DNA of 64,000 bases from contig NZ_JAHRWL010000001.1 of assembly GCF_019104745.1 (NCBI RefSeq), positions 1,469,001 to 1,533,000 on the forward strand, read 5' to 3'. The position numbers and the translations under genes are program-made. Position 1 is the first letter of the stretch. Every line of letters starts with the position of its first letter. The notes under the pieces are model-generated. The model ran no database searches, had not been told where the DNA came from, and saw nothing but the letters and a program-made list of their open reading frames with translations. This DNA comes from Thalassococcus arenae (GTDB taxonomy: Bacteria; Pseudomonadota; Alphaproteobacteria; Rhodobacterales; Rhodobacteraceae). Below are positions 1-9,394 of the stretch, piece after piece.

Positions 1-623
1 GACCGGCCGTCCATCTTGCAGGTTTCGGGGCATTTGGTGCCCAGACAGTTGCGACAGCCGGGGACGCGTTCGATGGCGGTATGGGCATGATAGGGATGCA
101 GCCCGCTGGCGGTAAGGCTGTCCATCAAAGCGGACTCGGTCGCGGTCAGCCGGGGCGGATCGCGCAAGGGCAAGCTGTGCTCGGTACTCAGCGGATCGGG
201 TGTGCCGTAAACCCGGTACAGTCGGGCCGCGGCATCGAAATGCGGCAGGAACGCATCGAAGCCAACGGGCCAGCCGCCTGTCGGGTGCGGGTGGTCGGGA
301 AGATCGTCCAGATCGTGGCGTTCGGGCCGTTCCAGCGTGGCGGCGTAGAACACCGATGACCCGCCCAGCCCGGCGCCAAGCGGCGCGTAGAAAGCGCTGT
401 CGGCTCCGTCGAGCGTGACATGCAACTTGTCGGGCCACAGACCGCGCGTGCGTCGCGCCTCGGGCACGGAAATCTCGGACAAGCCATGTGTTTCGCGTCG
501 TCGCCCGGCGGAACCGCGTTCGACGAACAGAACCTTTTGACCGGCTTCGGACAACGCGCGACCGACCGTGCCGCCACCGATCCCGGTGCCGATGACGATC
601 ACGTCCCAGTCCTCGTTGGTCAT
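1..623 (-). CDS. GMC-family FAD oxidoreductase (partial, C-terminus beyond left edge)
   Basis: Translation of the minus strand from the ATG at 623 gives 207 residues and runs off the window without a stop. The N-terminus carries the dinucleotide-binding motif GTGIGGGTVGRALSEAG (about residues 12-28) expected for FAD. A second GMC-type glycine-rich stretch, GAGLGGSSVFYAATLERP, follows near residue 90. A cysteine cluster (CRNCLGTKCPETCK) sits near residue 195, as in gluconate/choline dehydrogenase-like GMC enzymes. The family oxidises alcohols or sugars with FAD; the substrate cannot be read from this fragment. Its ATG overlaps the stop of the upstream acyltransferase gene (ATGA), so the two are probably translated together, and a sugar-alcohol role in polysaccharide metabolism is possible. 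Confidence 0.85.
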   Translation of the reverse strand, partial: MTNEDWDVIVIGTGIGGGTVGRALSEAGQKVLFVERGSAGRRRETHGLSEISVPEARRTRGLWPDKLHVTLDGADSAFYAPLGAGLGGSSVFYAATLERPERHDLDDLPDHPHPTGGWPVGFDAFLPHFDAAARLYRVYGTPDPLSTEHSLPLRDPPRLTATESALMDSLTASGLHPYHAHTAIERVPGCRNCLGTKCPETCKMDGR

Positions 624-2701
624 CCGCGGTCGTCCTGTTCGGCGTTCGTCGGTTGTCGCAGCATCTGTCCGAACGTCGCGGCGAACAGGTCTTTGAGGCG
701 CAGGGCGGCAGTATTCGTAACGTGGTTGTTGTCGAAATACTGTCCGATGCCATCGATGACGGCATGACAGGCGCTGTCATCGCAGAAGGCCGGCCAGGGA
801 TCGATCCAGATGATGTCGCCGGTATCGGCCAAGTCGGCCCAGATGCCGTCGCCGGCTGCGGCGCGGGTTCGTGCGCCGGCAAGCGAAATCGAAGACGCGG
901 TGGTTGGCAGGGCGGCCAGCGGCCAGCCCGCATGAGCCGCTTCGCGCGCGGCGCGGCGGCTGTCGTACCGCGCGATTTCGGGCGGTTGGCGCAGAACGGC
1001 GATGGTGTCGAAGCGCTGTCGAAGCGCTGACACGGTGTCTTTCGCGGCCTGCTCCGCGATCTCGGCCTGTAATGTCCCTTGCGCGGGAATCGAGGTCAGC
1101 GGGTGCAAGGCAATGCGGTTGTGAGCATCCAGTCCGGTGCCCGATCCGGTCGCATAATAGCTCCACCGGCCGATCAGCAGAATGGTGTCGAGGCTGTCGA
1201 TGCGCGAAAAGCTTTGCGCGATTTGCGTGTTCGCCTGCGTGCATGCCGTGTCCTGAGCGGGTGTGGCGGCGCTTTCGGTCTTACGGACGCCGACAAGAGG
1301 CGGACAGCCGGCGCGCCAGAGGGTGATGCCCGGCGTGCCACTGTCCCAGGCAGCGCGATCCAGACCTTCGCGGAAGGCGCGGACGTGACTGTCGCCCCAG
1401 ATCGCCACGCGCGGCGGCCCTTCGGGGCCGATCGGACAGACATCGAGGCCCATGAGCGGGCCGCTGCCGGGAACATGGCATCGGCTCCAATCCTGCAGGA
1501 AATCACCCGAAGCGGCGATATGGGTCCGGGCCTCGGCACCGAAACGACCGGGCAATCCGTCCTGCGTGTACAAAATCGCACCCAGTGAAAGAAGAACCGC
1601 CGTTGCCGCGGCGGTTCCCGCAAAGGCGATCCCGCCAGTCAGCGTGCGCGACCGGCGCACCGGCTGTTCAACGAACCGCCAGGACAGCCAGGCGATGCCC
1701 ACCGATGCCGCAATCCAGATCAAGGACCAGGACGGGTTTCCGTGGTTGCCCTGAAGGTAGCCGGACAACACGAAGATCGGCCAGTGCCAGAGGTAAAGCG
1801 AATACGAAATCAGCCCGAAGAAAACCGAAACCGGGTGACACAAGGCCCTGTTGACCGGGTTGTCAGCGGCGCCGTTCGCCAACAGCAGCACCGTGCCCGC
1901 GACCGGCAGAATTGCGAGCAAACCGGGGAACAGCGGTCCGGCCGGGATGGCGGCGACCGAAAACACCAACAGCCCGATGCCCGACCAGCTCAGGATATCC
2001 GCTCCCCGCCAGCGCTGCCCCGTCTCGTAGCCCCAGATCGCCAGGAGAACGCCCGACAGAAGCTCCCACGCGCGCAATGGAAACAGGTAGAACGCGGCGG
2101 TCGGCTGCGACGGCGTCAGGATCACGCAGGCACCCAGCGAGACAACCCAAACCAGTACCAGACCGCTCAGCAGGCCGCTGCGCCAGCGTGCCAGGAACAG
2201 AATGAACAGCGGCAGGAAGATGTAGAACTGTTCTTCGACCGCCAGCGACCAGGTGTGCAAAAGCGGCTTTTCGTCGGACGCGCTGTCGAAATAGCCGGCG
2301 CCCCGGTAGAAGTAGACGTTGGACAGATACACCGTCGCCGCGATCAGCGACTTGCCATATTCGCGGAACTCGAACGGCAGCAGCAGAAGCCAGCTGAAGG
2401 CGGTCGTAACCAACGCCATGACGAAGTAGGCGGGCGCGAGGCGACGAATGCGCCGGGCGTAGAAATGCCTCAGCCAGATCCGGCCGGTCTGGTCGTATTC
2501 GCGCCAAAGGATGCCTCCGATCAGGAACCCCGAAATGACGAAAAAGATATCGACACCAACGAACCCGCCCCGCAACGGCAGGCCGAAATGGTAAAGAACG
2601 ACGGACAGAACCGCGAAGGCACGCAAGCCGTCGATGTCGCTGCGGTACGGCAGCGGCGCATGCGTGTCAGCCGTAATGTATGGCGTGGCTTCGCGGGCCA
2701 T
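620..2701 (-). CDS. Acyltransferase-3 / SGNH O-acetyltransferase (OafA-like)
   Basis: A 693-residue membrane protein. The N-terminal half is an acyltransferase-3 domain starting with YRSDIDGLRAFAVLSVVLYH and containing VDIFFVISGFLIGG, followed by about ten hydrophobic helices. The C-terminal half is a periplasmic SGNH esterase-like domain with the GDSH block (IWGDSHVRAF) and a late NNHVTN motif. Such fusions O-acetylate lipopolysaccharide, capsule or exopolysaccharide sugars. The ATG at 2701 was chosen over the longer frame because AAGGAAG lies 8 bases upstream and the acyltransferase core begins soon after. It lies next to glycosyltransferase and O-antigen ligase genes, which fits a polysaccharide-decorating role. 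The acceptor sugar is unknown. Confidence 0.88.
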   Translation of the reverse strand: MAREATPYITADTHAPLPYRSDIDGLRAFAVLSVVLYHFGLPLRGGFVGVDIFFVISGFLIGGILWREYDQTGRIWLRHFYARRIRRLAPAYFVMALVTTAFSWLLLLPFEFREYGKSLIAATVYLSNVYFYRGAGYFDSASDEKPLLHTWSLAVEEQFYIFLPLFILFLARWRSGLLSGLVLVWVVSLGACVILTPSQPTAAFYLFPLRAWELLSGVLLAIWGYETGQRWRGADILSWSGIGLLVFSVAAIPAGPLFPGLLAILPVAGTVLLLANGAADNPVNRALCHPVSVFFGLISYSLYLWHWPIFVLSGYLQGNHGNPSWSLIWIAASVGIAWLSWRFVEQPVRRSRTLTGGIAFAGTAAATAVLLSLGAILYTQDGLPGRFGAEARTHIAASGDFLQDWSRCHVPGSGPLMGLDVCPIGPEGPPRVAIWGDSHVRAFREGLDRAAWDSGTPGITLWRAGCPPLVGVRKTESAATPAQDTACTQANTQIAQSFSRIDSLDTILLIGRWSYYATGSGTGLDAHNRIALHPLTSIPAQGTLQAEIAEQAAKDTVSALRQRFDTIAVLRQPPEIARYDSRRAAREAAHAGWPLAALPTTASSISLAGARTRAAAGDGIWADLADTGDIIWIDPWPAFCDDSACHAVIDGIGQYFDNNHVTNTAALRLKDLFAATFGQMLRQPTNAEQDDRG

Positions 2702-2868
2702 TCCACTCACTTCCTTTCCGGCTCTCCGGACATTTCTGTGCCGTACCTGTGGCGTGACGCCGCCCGTCTGTCTTGTGCTGCGTCGCGCCGCTGCGTCAAG
2801 GCATCTCGAGACAGGCTGCTCGCACGAGTGTTGCCATACCGTCAAGGATGGCTCAAATCAGGGCGGTA

Positions 2869-3399
2869 ATGCGGCGATTTCGCGGGGTAGGCGCCTTGCC
2901 TGTGGAAAACAACATATCGGCCAGCGAACCCGATTGGTCGCGCGAGACGGTTTCTCGCTTCTGGGATCCCGGAAAGAAACTCATCCGTGCGGTGCGCCGC
3001 TACCAGGCGGCGCGCGACGTCAAGGGGCCGCTTGGCTGGGTGACCCGCAAATACTGGGTGCTGAACCATCTTTGGTGGTCGACGATCTGCCAGACGGAAC
3101 TGCATCTGAACACCGTGGTCGGCGGCGGGCTGAGACTGACCCATCCAACCGGGATCATCATCCACCCGGATGCGCGGATCGGCGTGAATTGCATGATCTT
3201 TCACCAGGTGACGCTGGCCGGGCCCGTTGTGCTGGGTGGGCATGTCGATGTCGGCGCCGGCGCAAAGCTGATCGGGCCGCTGACGGTGGGCGACCACGCG
3301 GTTATCGGCGCCAACGCGGTCGTCACCGGGGATGTTCCGGCTGGTGCAACGGTTGCCGGCATTCCGGCGAAGGTGATCGCGCAGCACAGCATCGACTGA
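2869..3399 (+). CDS. Hexapeptide-repeat O-acetyltransferase (serine acetyltransferase/WcaB-like)
   Basis: A protein of about 176 residues made largely of left-handed beta-helix hexapeptide repeats. The segment LTHPTGIIIHPDARIGVNC followed by FHQVTLAG and a late IPAKVI matches the CysE/EpsC/WcaB acyl-CoA acetyltransferase fold. It lacks the long N-terminal helical domain of housekeeping CysE. With the polysaccharide neighbours, an exopolysaccharide acetyltransferase is more likely than cysteine synthesis. The start is uncertain: ATG at 2869 has a purine-rich AGGG upstream, ATG at 2848 is also possible, and the frame is open back to 2773. It is transcribed divergently from the acyltransferase gene. 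Confidence 0.78.
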   Translation: MRRFRGVGALPVENNISASEPDWSRETVSRFWDPGKKLIRAVRRYQAARDVKGPLGWVTRKYWVLNHLWWSTICQTELHLNTVVGGGLRLTHPTGIIIHPDARIGVNCMIFHQVTLAGPVVLGGHVDVGAGAKLIGPLTVGDHAVIGANAVVTGDVPAGATVAGIPAKVIAQHSID

Positions 3400-3409
3400 C
3401 CGGCAGCGT

Positions 3410-4705
3410 TCAGAAGAATTCCGGCGCCGGCCCTTCTGCGGATCGCACCCAGCGGTAGACCTCGGCGATCTGTTCCGCTTTGCGCGACCACAGGAACAAC
3501 GCGTCCACGCGATGCCGTGCGTCTTGGGCCAGCATCGGCAGCGCGCCGCGATCCTTGCAAAGCCGTTGCAGCGCATCGCCCAGATCGGCGACGATCTCGT
3601 CCCGGCCGCGGCATGGAACCTTGATCCCGGTTCCCGGAGTGACCAGTTCGCCAGGACCGGCATAGTCGACAACCAGAGGCACGACACCCAGGGCCATCGC
3701 CTCGAGCACCACGCCGCCACCGAATTCGCGGATCGACGGAAATGCGAGGATATGGCTGTTCGCGAGGATATCCTGAACCGCGCCGTGCGCTTGCCACCCG
3801 TGAAACGTCAGCCCCTTGTCGATCCGCAGAAATCGAGCCTGTATCTGCAGATCGGACCGGGCCGGGCCGTCACCGACGATGTCCAGCACCATGCGTCCGT
3901 CGCGCAACAGGGGCGCGGCAGCATCCAGCAGCATGTCGGCGCCCTTGTAGGGCACAAGCCGTCCGACGAAAGCGGCGCGCAGAGGACCGTCTTCAGGGGG
4001 ATCGGCGATGCGGTTGAAGCGACGCGGATCAATGCCGTTCTCGGGCAGATAGATCACCTTGTCGCGGAATCGGCGGGGGATTTCCGACGCGGTATGCCAG
4101 GAGCCGGCCAGGATCGCGGCGGCACCGCGCAGGGTCGCGCCCCGGCCGGGCAGCAACTTGTAGGCGCTTCGGACATAGCTCAGCCATTCCCTTTCGGCAC
4201 GGCGTTCGGCGTCGAAACCGGGTGGCCATGGCACGCCGCCGTTCAGCGGCCCCAGGACAAAGGGCACACCCGCCTTCGCACAGCGTGAGGCCAGCGCCGA
4301 CGGTATCGTCGGCGACAGCGGCGTGATCCGATGAACGATGTCGAATTCGCCCGCTTCGATCGCCGGTCCGAACCGTTTCCAGACCAGCCGTTCGAACCAG
4401 GGATAACCGAGCGCGTTCAGCGCCTGTACCATCGTCCAGCCCTTGCCTTCGCCCATCCGCAGCCTTTCGGCCAGGGCCCAGAGCGGGCGTGCCAAGGCTT
4501 CGGAATCGATGGCGGTGAAGTCGGTGCCTTCGTGAAGCCCCGCAGCGAGGATCGCGTCGCGGTTGCGGACCTGCGTGACCAGGTGCACGTCGGCCACGTC
4601 GCGCAGCGCCTGCGACAGCGACCAACCGATCAACGGAACGCTGACCCAGTCGGGGTTGGCGGCTTCGGCGATGACGAGAACGCGGGGTCTTTTCTGTCCG
4701 GTCAT
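3410..4705 (-). CDS. Glycosyltransferase family 4 (GT-B fold)
   Basis: A 431-residue cytoplasmic GT-B glycosyltransferase. The C-terminal half has the family 4 hallmarks: FVGRLVPYKGADMLLDA, a DIVGDGPARSDL segment, and the nucleotide-sugar loop EFGGGVVLEAMALGVVPLV with the two acidic EX7E residues. It should transfer a sugar from a nucleotide donor onto a growing polysaccharide or lipid-linked oligosaccharide. The ATG at 4705 lies only 4 bases after the stop of the O-antigen ligase-like gene, so the two form an operon. Donor and acceptor cannot be assigned. Confidence 0.88.
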   Translation of the reverse strand: MTGQKRPRVLVIAEAANPDWVSVPLIGWSLSQALRDVADVHLVTQVRNRDAILAAGLHEGTDFTAIDSEALARPLWALAERLRMGEGKGWTMVQALNALGYPWFERLVWKRFGPAIEAGEFDIVHRITPLSPTIPSALASRCAKAGVPFVLGPLNGGVPWPPGFDAERRAEREWLSYVRSAYKLLPGRGATLRGAAAILAGSWHTASEIPRRFRDKVIYLPENGIDPRRFNRIADPPEDGPLRAAFVGRLVPYKGADMLLDAAAPLLRDGRMVLDIVGDGPARSDLQIQARFLRIDKGLTFHGWQAHGAVQDILANSHILAFPSIREFGGGVVLEAMALGVVPLVVDYAGPGELVTPGTGIKVPCRGRDEIVADLGDALQRLCKDRGALPMLAQDARHRVDALFLWSRKAEQIAEVYRWVRSAEGPAPEFF

Positions 4706-4709
4706 GGGG

Positions 4710-6107
4710 TCACAGGATGGAGCGCCAGCGCATCGGCAGGGGCGCTGATCGCTTGAGTTCCAGTCTTTGCGCGCGGAGCTGTTCGGCATATCCGGTCAGC
4801 GCACCCGCCACCAGCCAGGTCAGCGGCGTCAGCGTCGCGTTCGGGATCATGTCGAAGATGTTGATCGCCAGCAGCAGCGAAATCGGCGCGATGTATGGCG
4901 ACACCGGCCGGTCCGTGCCCATGAGCGCTTCGCGCCACAACAACAGTATCGGAAAGACCAGCAGGCCGAACTCGGCCAGGAAGCCAACCCAACCGTAAAC
5001 GCCGATGGCGATGATCCAGCGCCCGTCCGTCACCGTTTCGATCGCGCCGGTGACAGGGTTCAGGATGTGGTTGCGTCCCCAGCTGCCCCAGCCGAAAACC
5101 GGTTTCATCGCGGCGCGGTTCAGCAGGATGTTTTCGTTGTTGAAACGGAATTCCAGCGATGCCGCGCGGTCCGCGTCGATCTGTTGTGCCGCGGCCAGCA
5201 GCTGGTCTTCGGGCACCAGCTGCGCGCCTTTCATCAAAGGATAGCCAACCGCGAGAAACCCGATCAACAACGCCACGTTGATCTGCATGAACCGCTTGAG
5301 GAACAGCACGCACGGCACCAACGCCACCGCGAAGATCAGCGCTCCGAGCGACTTGGTCAGGATCAGGATCACCGTCAGGTACACCGCCAGCATGAGACCC
5401 AGCATTCTGGGTTGCGCGCGATGGCGCCACAAGGCCCAGGCGGCGACGACGGCCGTCACCATGTAGAACGCGACCCACAGACCGTGATACAGGAACACCA
5501 CGGGGCGGTATCCGCCAAACCGAACGGATTGGCCGAAGTAATGCTGGAAATACCCGTAGATCCAGTTGTTCAGCTGCGGCGAAAGGCGGATTTCGATCAG
5601 CATGGGCAGCGAATAGGCCAGGCCGCCCCACATCAGCGCCTTGAGCAGCATTTCCTGTGATCCGCCGGACGCCAGGAACCGCCGCGCCATGAGGAACGGC
5701 ACCAGGTAAAGTGCCTGTTGCTGTACCAGCGCCGCGGCATCTTTCCAGGTCAGGCCCGGCAGGCCGATATCGCCGAAAAAGACCGGTTCCGTATTCGTGA
5801 TCACGGTCAGGATCGGCGAGAAGACGAAAACCAGGCACAGCAGTTTTCCCAACAGCGATGCTGGCAACAAGGGCCCTTTCTGCCCGTACATCCACAACGC
5901 GATGACAAAAGCGGTCAGCGCCGGGATGTTGTGTTTGCTCAGCGGTGCCAGAAGGGGGAAGTCGAACTGTGCCGGTGGTTCCGGCAGAAAAAGATAGCCG
6001 GCCAGCATCGACAGGATCAGCGCGCGATCCGCCGGGAAACGCAGGAACAACACCAGCGTCACGATCGGCCACAAGGCCAGAACCGTATAAGCCAAGGGGT
6101 TGGGCAT
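4710..6107 (-). CDS. O-antigen ligase/polymerase-like membrane protein
   Basis: A 465-residue, highly hydrophobic protein with about ten to twelve predicted membrane segments and a larger polar loop in the second half containing FGWGSWGRNHILNP. The layout and the late periplasmic loop resemble the Wzy/WaaL (O-antigen polymerase/ligase) family, but those families diverge strongly and no strict catalytic motif can be checked by eye. It probably polymerises or ligates surface polysaccharide in the inner membrane. It is the first gene of a leftward pair with the GT4 gene. Confidence 0.7.
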   Translation of the reverse strand: MPNPLAYTVLALWPIVTLVLFLRFPADRALILSMLAGYLFLPEPPAQFDFPLLAPLSKHNIPALTAFVIALWMYGQKGPLLPASLLGKLLCLVFVFSPILTVITNTEPVFFGDIGLPGLTWKDAAALVQQQALYLVPFLMARRFLASGGSQEMLLKALMWGGLAYSLPMLIEIRLSPQLNNWIYGYFQHYFGQSVRFGGYRPVVFLYHGLWVAFYMVTAVVAAWALWRHRAQPRMLGLMLAVYLTVILILTKSLGALIFAVALVPCVLFLKRFMQINVALLIGFLAVGYPLMKGAQLVPEDQLLAAAQQIDADRAASLEFRFNNENILLNRAAMKPVFGWGSWGRNHILNPVTGAIETVTDGRWIIAIGVYGWVGFLAEFGLLVFPILLLWREALMGTDRPVSPYIAPISLLLAINIFDMIPNATLTPLTWLVAGALTGYAEQLRAQRLELKRSAPLPMRWRSIL

Positions 6108-6347
6108 GGACGGGTTCGCGACTCCCGGAGCTTGGATGCGTCACAGGCCCCCCATGCCCGACGCAATGTTTCATCTAACAGATCGATGGTGCCTTGTCTC
6201 GGGGGTGCGGGAAAAATCCTTGCCGGCGCGCCTGGCTGGCCACATCTCGATTATTGAGACGTTTCGGTGCACGCGGTTGCAAAAAACCGGTCGCACCGAT
6301 CCGGGACAAACGCTAACTTGACCTCGAGTTGCCGGTTCGGAGGAGAC

Positions 6348-9170
6348 ATGGCGCATACCCAACCTGTCCTCGATCTGTCGCCGAAAGTGTCGGACGAGGT
6401 GCGCAAGACCACGTGTTACATGTGTGCCTGCCGGTGCGGCATCAACGTGCACATGAAGGACGGCAAGGTCGCCTATATCGAAGGCAACCGCGATCACCCG
6501 GTGAACAAGGGCGTTCTTTGCGCCAAGGGCAGCGCCGGGATCATGCAGCACAATGCGCCGTCGCGGCTGCGGGCGCCGCTTAAACGGGTCGGTCCGCGAG
6601 GGTCGGGCGAGTTCGAGGAGATCAGCTGGGACGAAGCGCTTGACCTGGCCGTCAGCTGGCTGAAACCGCTGCGCAAGGCTGCGCCGGAAAAGCTGGCCTT
6701 CTTTACCGGTCGGGACCAGTCGCAAAGTTTTACCAGCTTCTGGGCGCAGAATTTCGGCACGCCGAATTATGCCGCCCATGGTGGGTTCTGCTCTGTCAAC
6801 ATGGCGGCTGGCGGCATCTACACGATGGGTGGGGCGTTCTGGGAATTCGGCGCGCCCGATTGGGACCGCACCAGGTTGTTCATGATTTTCGGCGTGGCCG
6901 AGGATCATGACAGCAACCCGATCAAGATGGGGATCGGAAAGCTCAAGGCGCGGGGCGCCAAGGTGATCGGCGTCAACCCGATCCGGTCGGGCTACAACGC
7001 CGTTGCCGACGAATGGGTGGGCATAACGCCCGGCACCGACGGGCTGTTCATCCTGTCGCTGGTGCATTGCCTGATGAAGGCCGGCAAGATCGACCTCGAC
7101 TACCTCGCGCGCTGGACGAACGCGCCGGTGATGGTGAACGGTGACCCCAAGTCACCCGATTTCGGTCTGTTTCTGCGCGATGCCGAAGGCAAGCCGCAGG
7201 TGATGGACCGTGCGACGGGAAAGCTCGAGCCATTCGACAAGCCGGGCGTCAGGCCCGATCTGACGGGGCATTTCCGCAAGGCGGGGGTCACGCATCGATC
7301 GGTGATGCATCTGATGGCCGAACGCTACCTTGATCCGAAATACGCGCCCGAAGCTGTGGCCGACACCTGCGGTATCCCGGCCGAACGCATTCACGCCATT
7401 GCGGCAGACCTGGCCCGCGCGGCCTTCGACGAGGCGATCGAGATCGCCCAGCCCTGGACCGATTTCCGCGGCGAACGGCACGAGACGATGATCGGGCGCC
7501 CGGTCAGCTTTCACGCGATGCGCGGCATCTCGGCCCATTCCAACGGGTTCCAGACCTGCCGCGCGTTGCACCTGCTGCAGATCGTTCTGGGCGCGGTGGA
7601 ATGCCCCGGCGGGTTCCGCTTCAAGCCACCCTACCCAAAGCCGCCCGAGGCGCATCCCCGACCGCACAGCAAGGTCACGCCGGACGCGCCGCTTGACGGG
7701 CCGCATCTGGGGTTTGCGATGGGTCCCGAAGACCTGGCGCTCAAGGCCGATGGCAGCCCTGCCCGTATCGACAAGGCGTTTTCTTGGGAAAACCCGATGT
7801 CGTCGCACGGGCTGATGCATATGGTCATCGCCAATGCCCATGCCGGCGATCCCTACCGGATCGATACGCTGATGCTGTACATGGCGAACATGGCATGGAA
7901 TTCGTCGATGAACACATCCGGCGTCATGCGGATGCTGACCGACAAGGACGACAACGGCGACTATGTCATTCCGCGGATCATCTATTCCGACGCCTATTCG
8001 TCCGAGATGGTCGCCTATGCCGACCTGATCCTGCCCGACACCACCTATCTCGAACGGCACGATTGCATCTCGCTGCTGGACCGGCCGATCTGCGAACCCG
8101 AGGCTGCGGCGGACGCGATCCGCTGGCCGGTGGTCGAACCCGACCGCGACGTGCGCGGCTTTCAGTCTGTGCTGATCGACCTCGGCGCAAGGCTGGGCCT
8201 GCCGGGTTTCGTCAACGAGGATGGCTCGGCGAAATACGCCGACTATGCCGATTACATCATCAACCACGAACGCAAGCCCGGCATCGGCCCGCTGGCGGGT
8301 TGGCGGATGGGTGAAAAGGGCCTGGTATCGGGCCGCGGCGGGGTGAACGCGGCGCAGATCGACAGCTACATCAGCAATGGCGGATTTCACGTCGTGCACG
8401 TTCCGGACGAAGCCGCGTTCTTCAAGCCGTGGAACAAGGCCTACCAGGACTGGGCGGTGAGCATGGGCTTTTACGACAGCCCGCAGCCCTACATCTTCAA
8501 CCTGTATTCCGAGCCGATGCGCAAATTCCAGCGCGCCGCCGAAGGCCATGGCGACCGCCAGCCGCCCGAGCATCTGCGCGCCCGGGTCAAGGCGACGATG
8601 GACCCGCTGCCGGACTGGACCCCGCCGTTCAACGCCGCCGAGGCGGCAGAGTTCCCGGTGCATGCGCTGACCCAGCGGCCCATGGCGATGTATCATTCCT
8701 GGGGCACCCAGAACGCCTGGTTGCGGCAGATCCACGGCCATAACCCGCTTTATCTGCCGACCAAGTGGTGGGCCAGGCTGGGCCTGAAAGAAGGCGACTG
8801 GGTGCGCGTGACCTCGCCGCATGGTGAAATCACCGTTCCTGCCGCCCATATGGCCGCACTGAACGAAGATACCGTCTGGACATGGAACGCAATCGGCAAG
8901 CGCAAGGGCGCCTGGGCGCTGGACACCGACGCGCCCGAGGCGACCAAGGGTTTCCTGCTGAACCATCTGATCCACGAATTGCAGCCCGAAAAGGGAGACG
9001 GTCTGCGCTGGTCCAATTCCGACCCGATCACCGGGCAGGCGGCCTGGTTCGATCTGCGCGTGCGCCTGGAAAAGGCGCCGGCCCCGTCAGAAAGCCTGCC
9101 GGCCTTTCCGCCGATCAAGTCGCCGGTGGGTACAGGGCCGGATCAGCTACGCTGGAAGGTCGGGCAATGA
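6348..9170 (+). CDS. soeA: SoeA-like molybdopterin oxidoreductase (sulfite dehydrogenase catalytic subunit)
   Basis: A 940-residue DMSO-reductase-family molybdoenzyme. Cys23, Cys26, Cys30 and Cys58 (CYMCACRC, GVLCAKGS) can hold the N-terminal 4Fe-4S cluster. Cys148 in AAHGGFCSVNMAAGG is a candidate molybdenum ligand. No twin-arginine signal peptide precedes the cluster, so the enzyme should be cytoplasmic, as known for SoeABC, which oxidises sulfite to sulfate at the inner membrane. The start is fixed by GGAGGAG 4 bases before the ATG. The next genes encode a ferredoxin subunit and a DmsC-like anchor, giving the SoeABC gene order. The sulfite assignment rests on remembered SoeA similarity and on architecture; a related reductase remains possible. 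Confidence 0.78.
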   Translation: MAHTQPVLDLSPKVSDEVRKTTCYMCACRCGINVHMKDGKVAYIEGNRDHPVNKGVLCAKGSAGIMQHNAPSRLRAPLKRVGPRGSGEFEEISWDEALDLAVSWLKPLRKAAPEKLAFFTGRDQSQSFTSFWAQNFGTPNYAAHGGFCSVNMAAGGIYTMGGAFWEFGAPDWDRTRLFMIFGVAEDHDSNPIKMGIGKLKARGAKVIGVNPIRSGYNAVADEWVGITPGTDGLFILSLVHCLMKAGKIDLDYLARWTNAPVMVNGDPKSPDFGLFLRDAEGKPQVMDRATGKLEPFDKPGVRPDLTGHFRKAGVTHRSVMHLMAERYLDPKYAPEAVADTCGIPAERIHAIAADLARAAFDEAIEIAQPWTDFRGERHETMIGRPVSFHAMRGISAHSNGFQTCRALHLLQIVLGAVECPGGFRFKPPYPKPPEAHPRPHSKVTPDAPLDGPHLGFAMGPEDLALKADGSPARIDKAFSWENPMSSHGLMHMVIANAHAGDPYRIDTLMLYMANMAWNSSMNTSGVMRMLTDKDDNGDYVIPRIIYSDAYSSEMVAYADLILPDTTYLERHDCISLLDRPICEPEAAADAIRWPVVEPDRDVRGFQSVLIDLGARLGLPGFVNEDGSAKYADYADYIINHERKPGIGPLAGWRMGEKGLVSGRGGVNAAQIDSYISNGGFHVVHVPDEAAFFKPWNKAYQDWAVSMGFYDSPQPYIFNLYSEPMRKFQRAAEGHGDRQPPEHLRARVKATMDPLPDWTPPFNAAEAAEFPVHALTQRPMAMYHSWGTQNAWLRQIHGHNPLYLPTKWWARLGLKEGDWVRVTSPHGEITVPAAHMAALNEDTVWTWNAIGKRKGAWALDTDAPEATKGFLLNHLIHELQPEKGDGLRWSNSDPITGQAAWFDLRVRLEKAPAPSESLPAFPPIKSPVGTGPDQLRWKVGQ

Positions 9171-9394
9171 AACGGGGAATGAAGCTGACCGTCCTGGCCA
9201 TCGCGGCGTTTTTCCTGGCCGTCGCCGGGTCGTTCATCTGGTTCGTGTTGACCTGGGACCCCAATGAACGTCCCGCGGTCGGCGCGGTTTCGGTGCAGAC
9301 CCTTCATCTGGCTGAATTCTCGCCGGGGGCGCACAGCCAGTCCGCGCAAGCGCCGGGCCCCGGAACCCCGCAAGCCGACAGGATCGCCGCATGA
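9167..9394 (+). CDS. Small single-pass membrane protein in the soe operon
   Basis: A 75-residue protein with one N-terminal transmembrane helix (LTVLAIAAFFLAVAGSFIWF) preceded by lysine and arginine, then a polar Pro/Gln/Ala-rich tail that should face the periplasm. Its ATG overlaps the soeA stop (ATGA), and its stop overlaps the soeB ATG in the same way, so it is translated within the operon. I recognise no family. It could assist assembly or membrane attachment of the molybdoenzyme, but this is inference from position. Confidence 0.72.
   Translation: MKRGMKLTVLAIAAFFLAVAGSFIWFVLTWDPNERPAVGAVSVQTLHLAEFSPGAHSQSAQAPGPGTPQADRIAA

Noticed and set aside
6250-6300. Weak LacI-operator-like sequence upstream of soeA (around the GACGTTTC stretch)
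   Set aside because: Only about four of seven positions are symmetric, compared with seven of eight half-site pairs at 17975-17990; not enough to claim soe control by the same repressor.
7152-8975. Long open frame (about 600 codons) on the minus strand inside soeA
   Set aside because: Mirror frame caused by GC-rich codon bias; the protein is rich in Arg, His and Gln, has no recognisable motif, and soeA on the other strand is certain.
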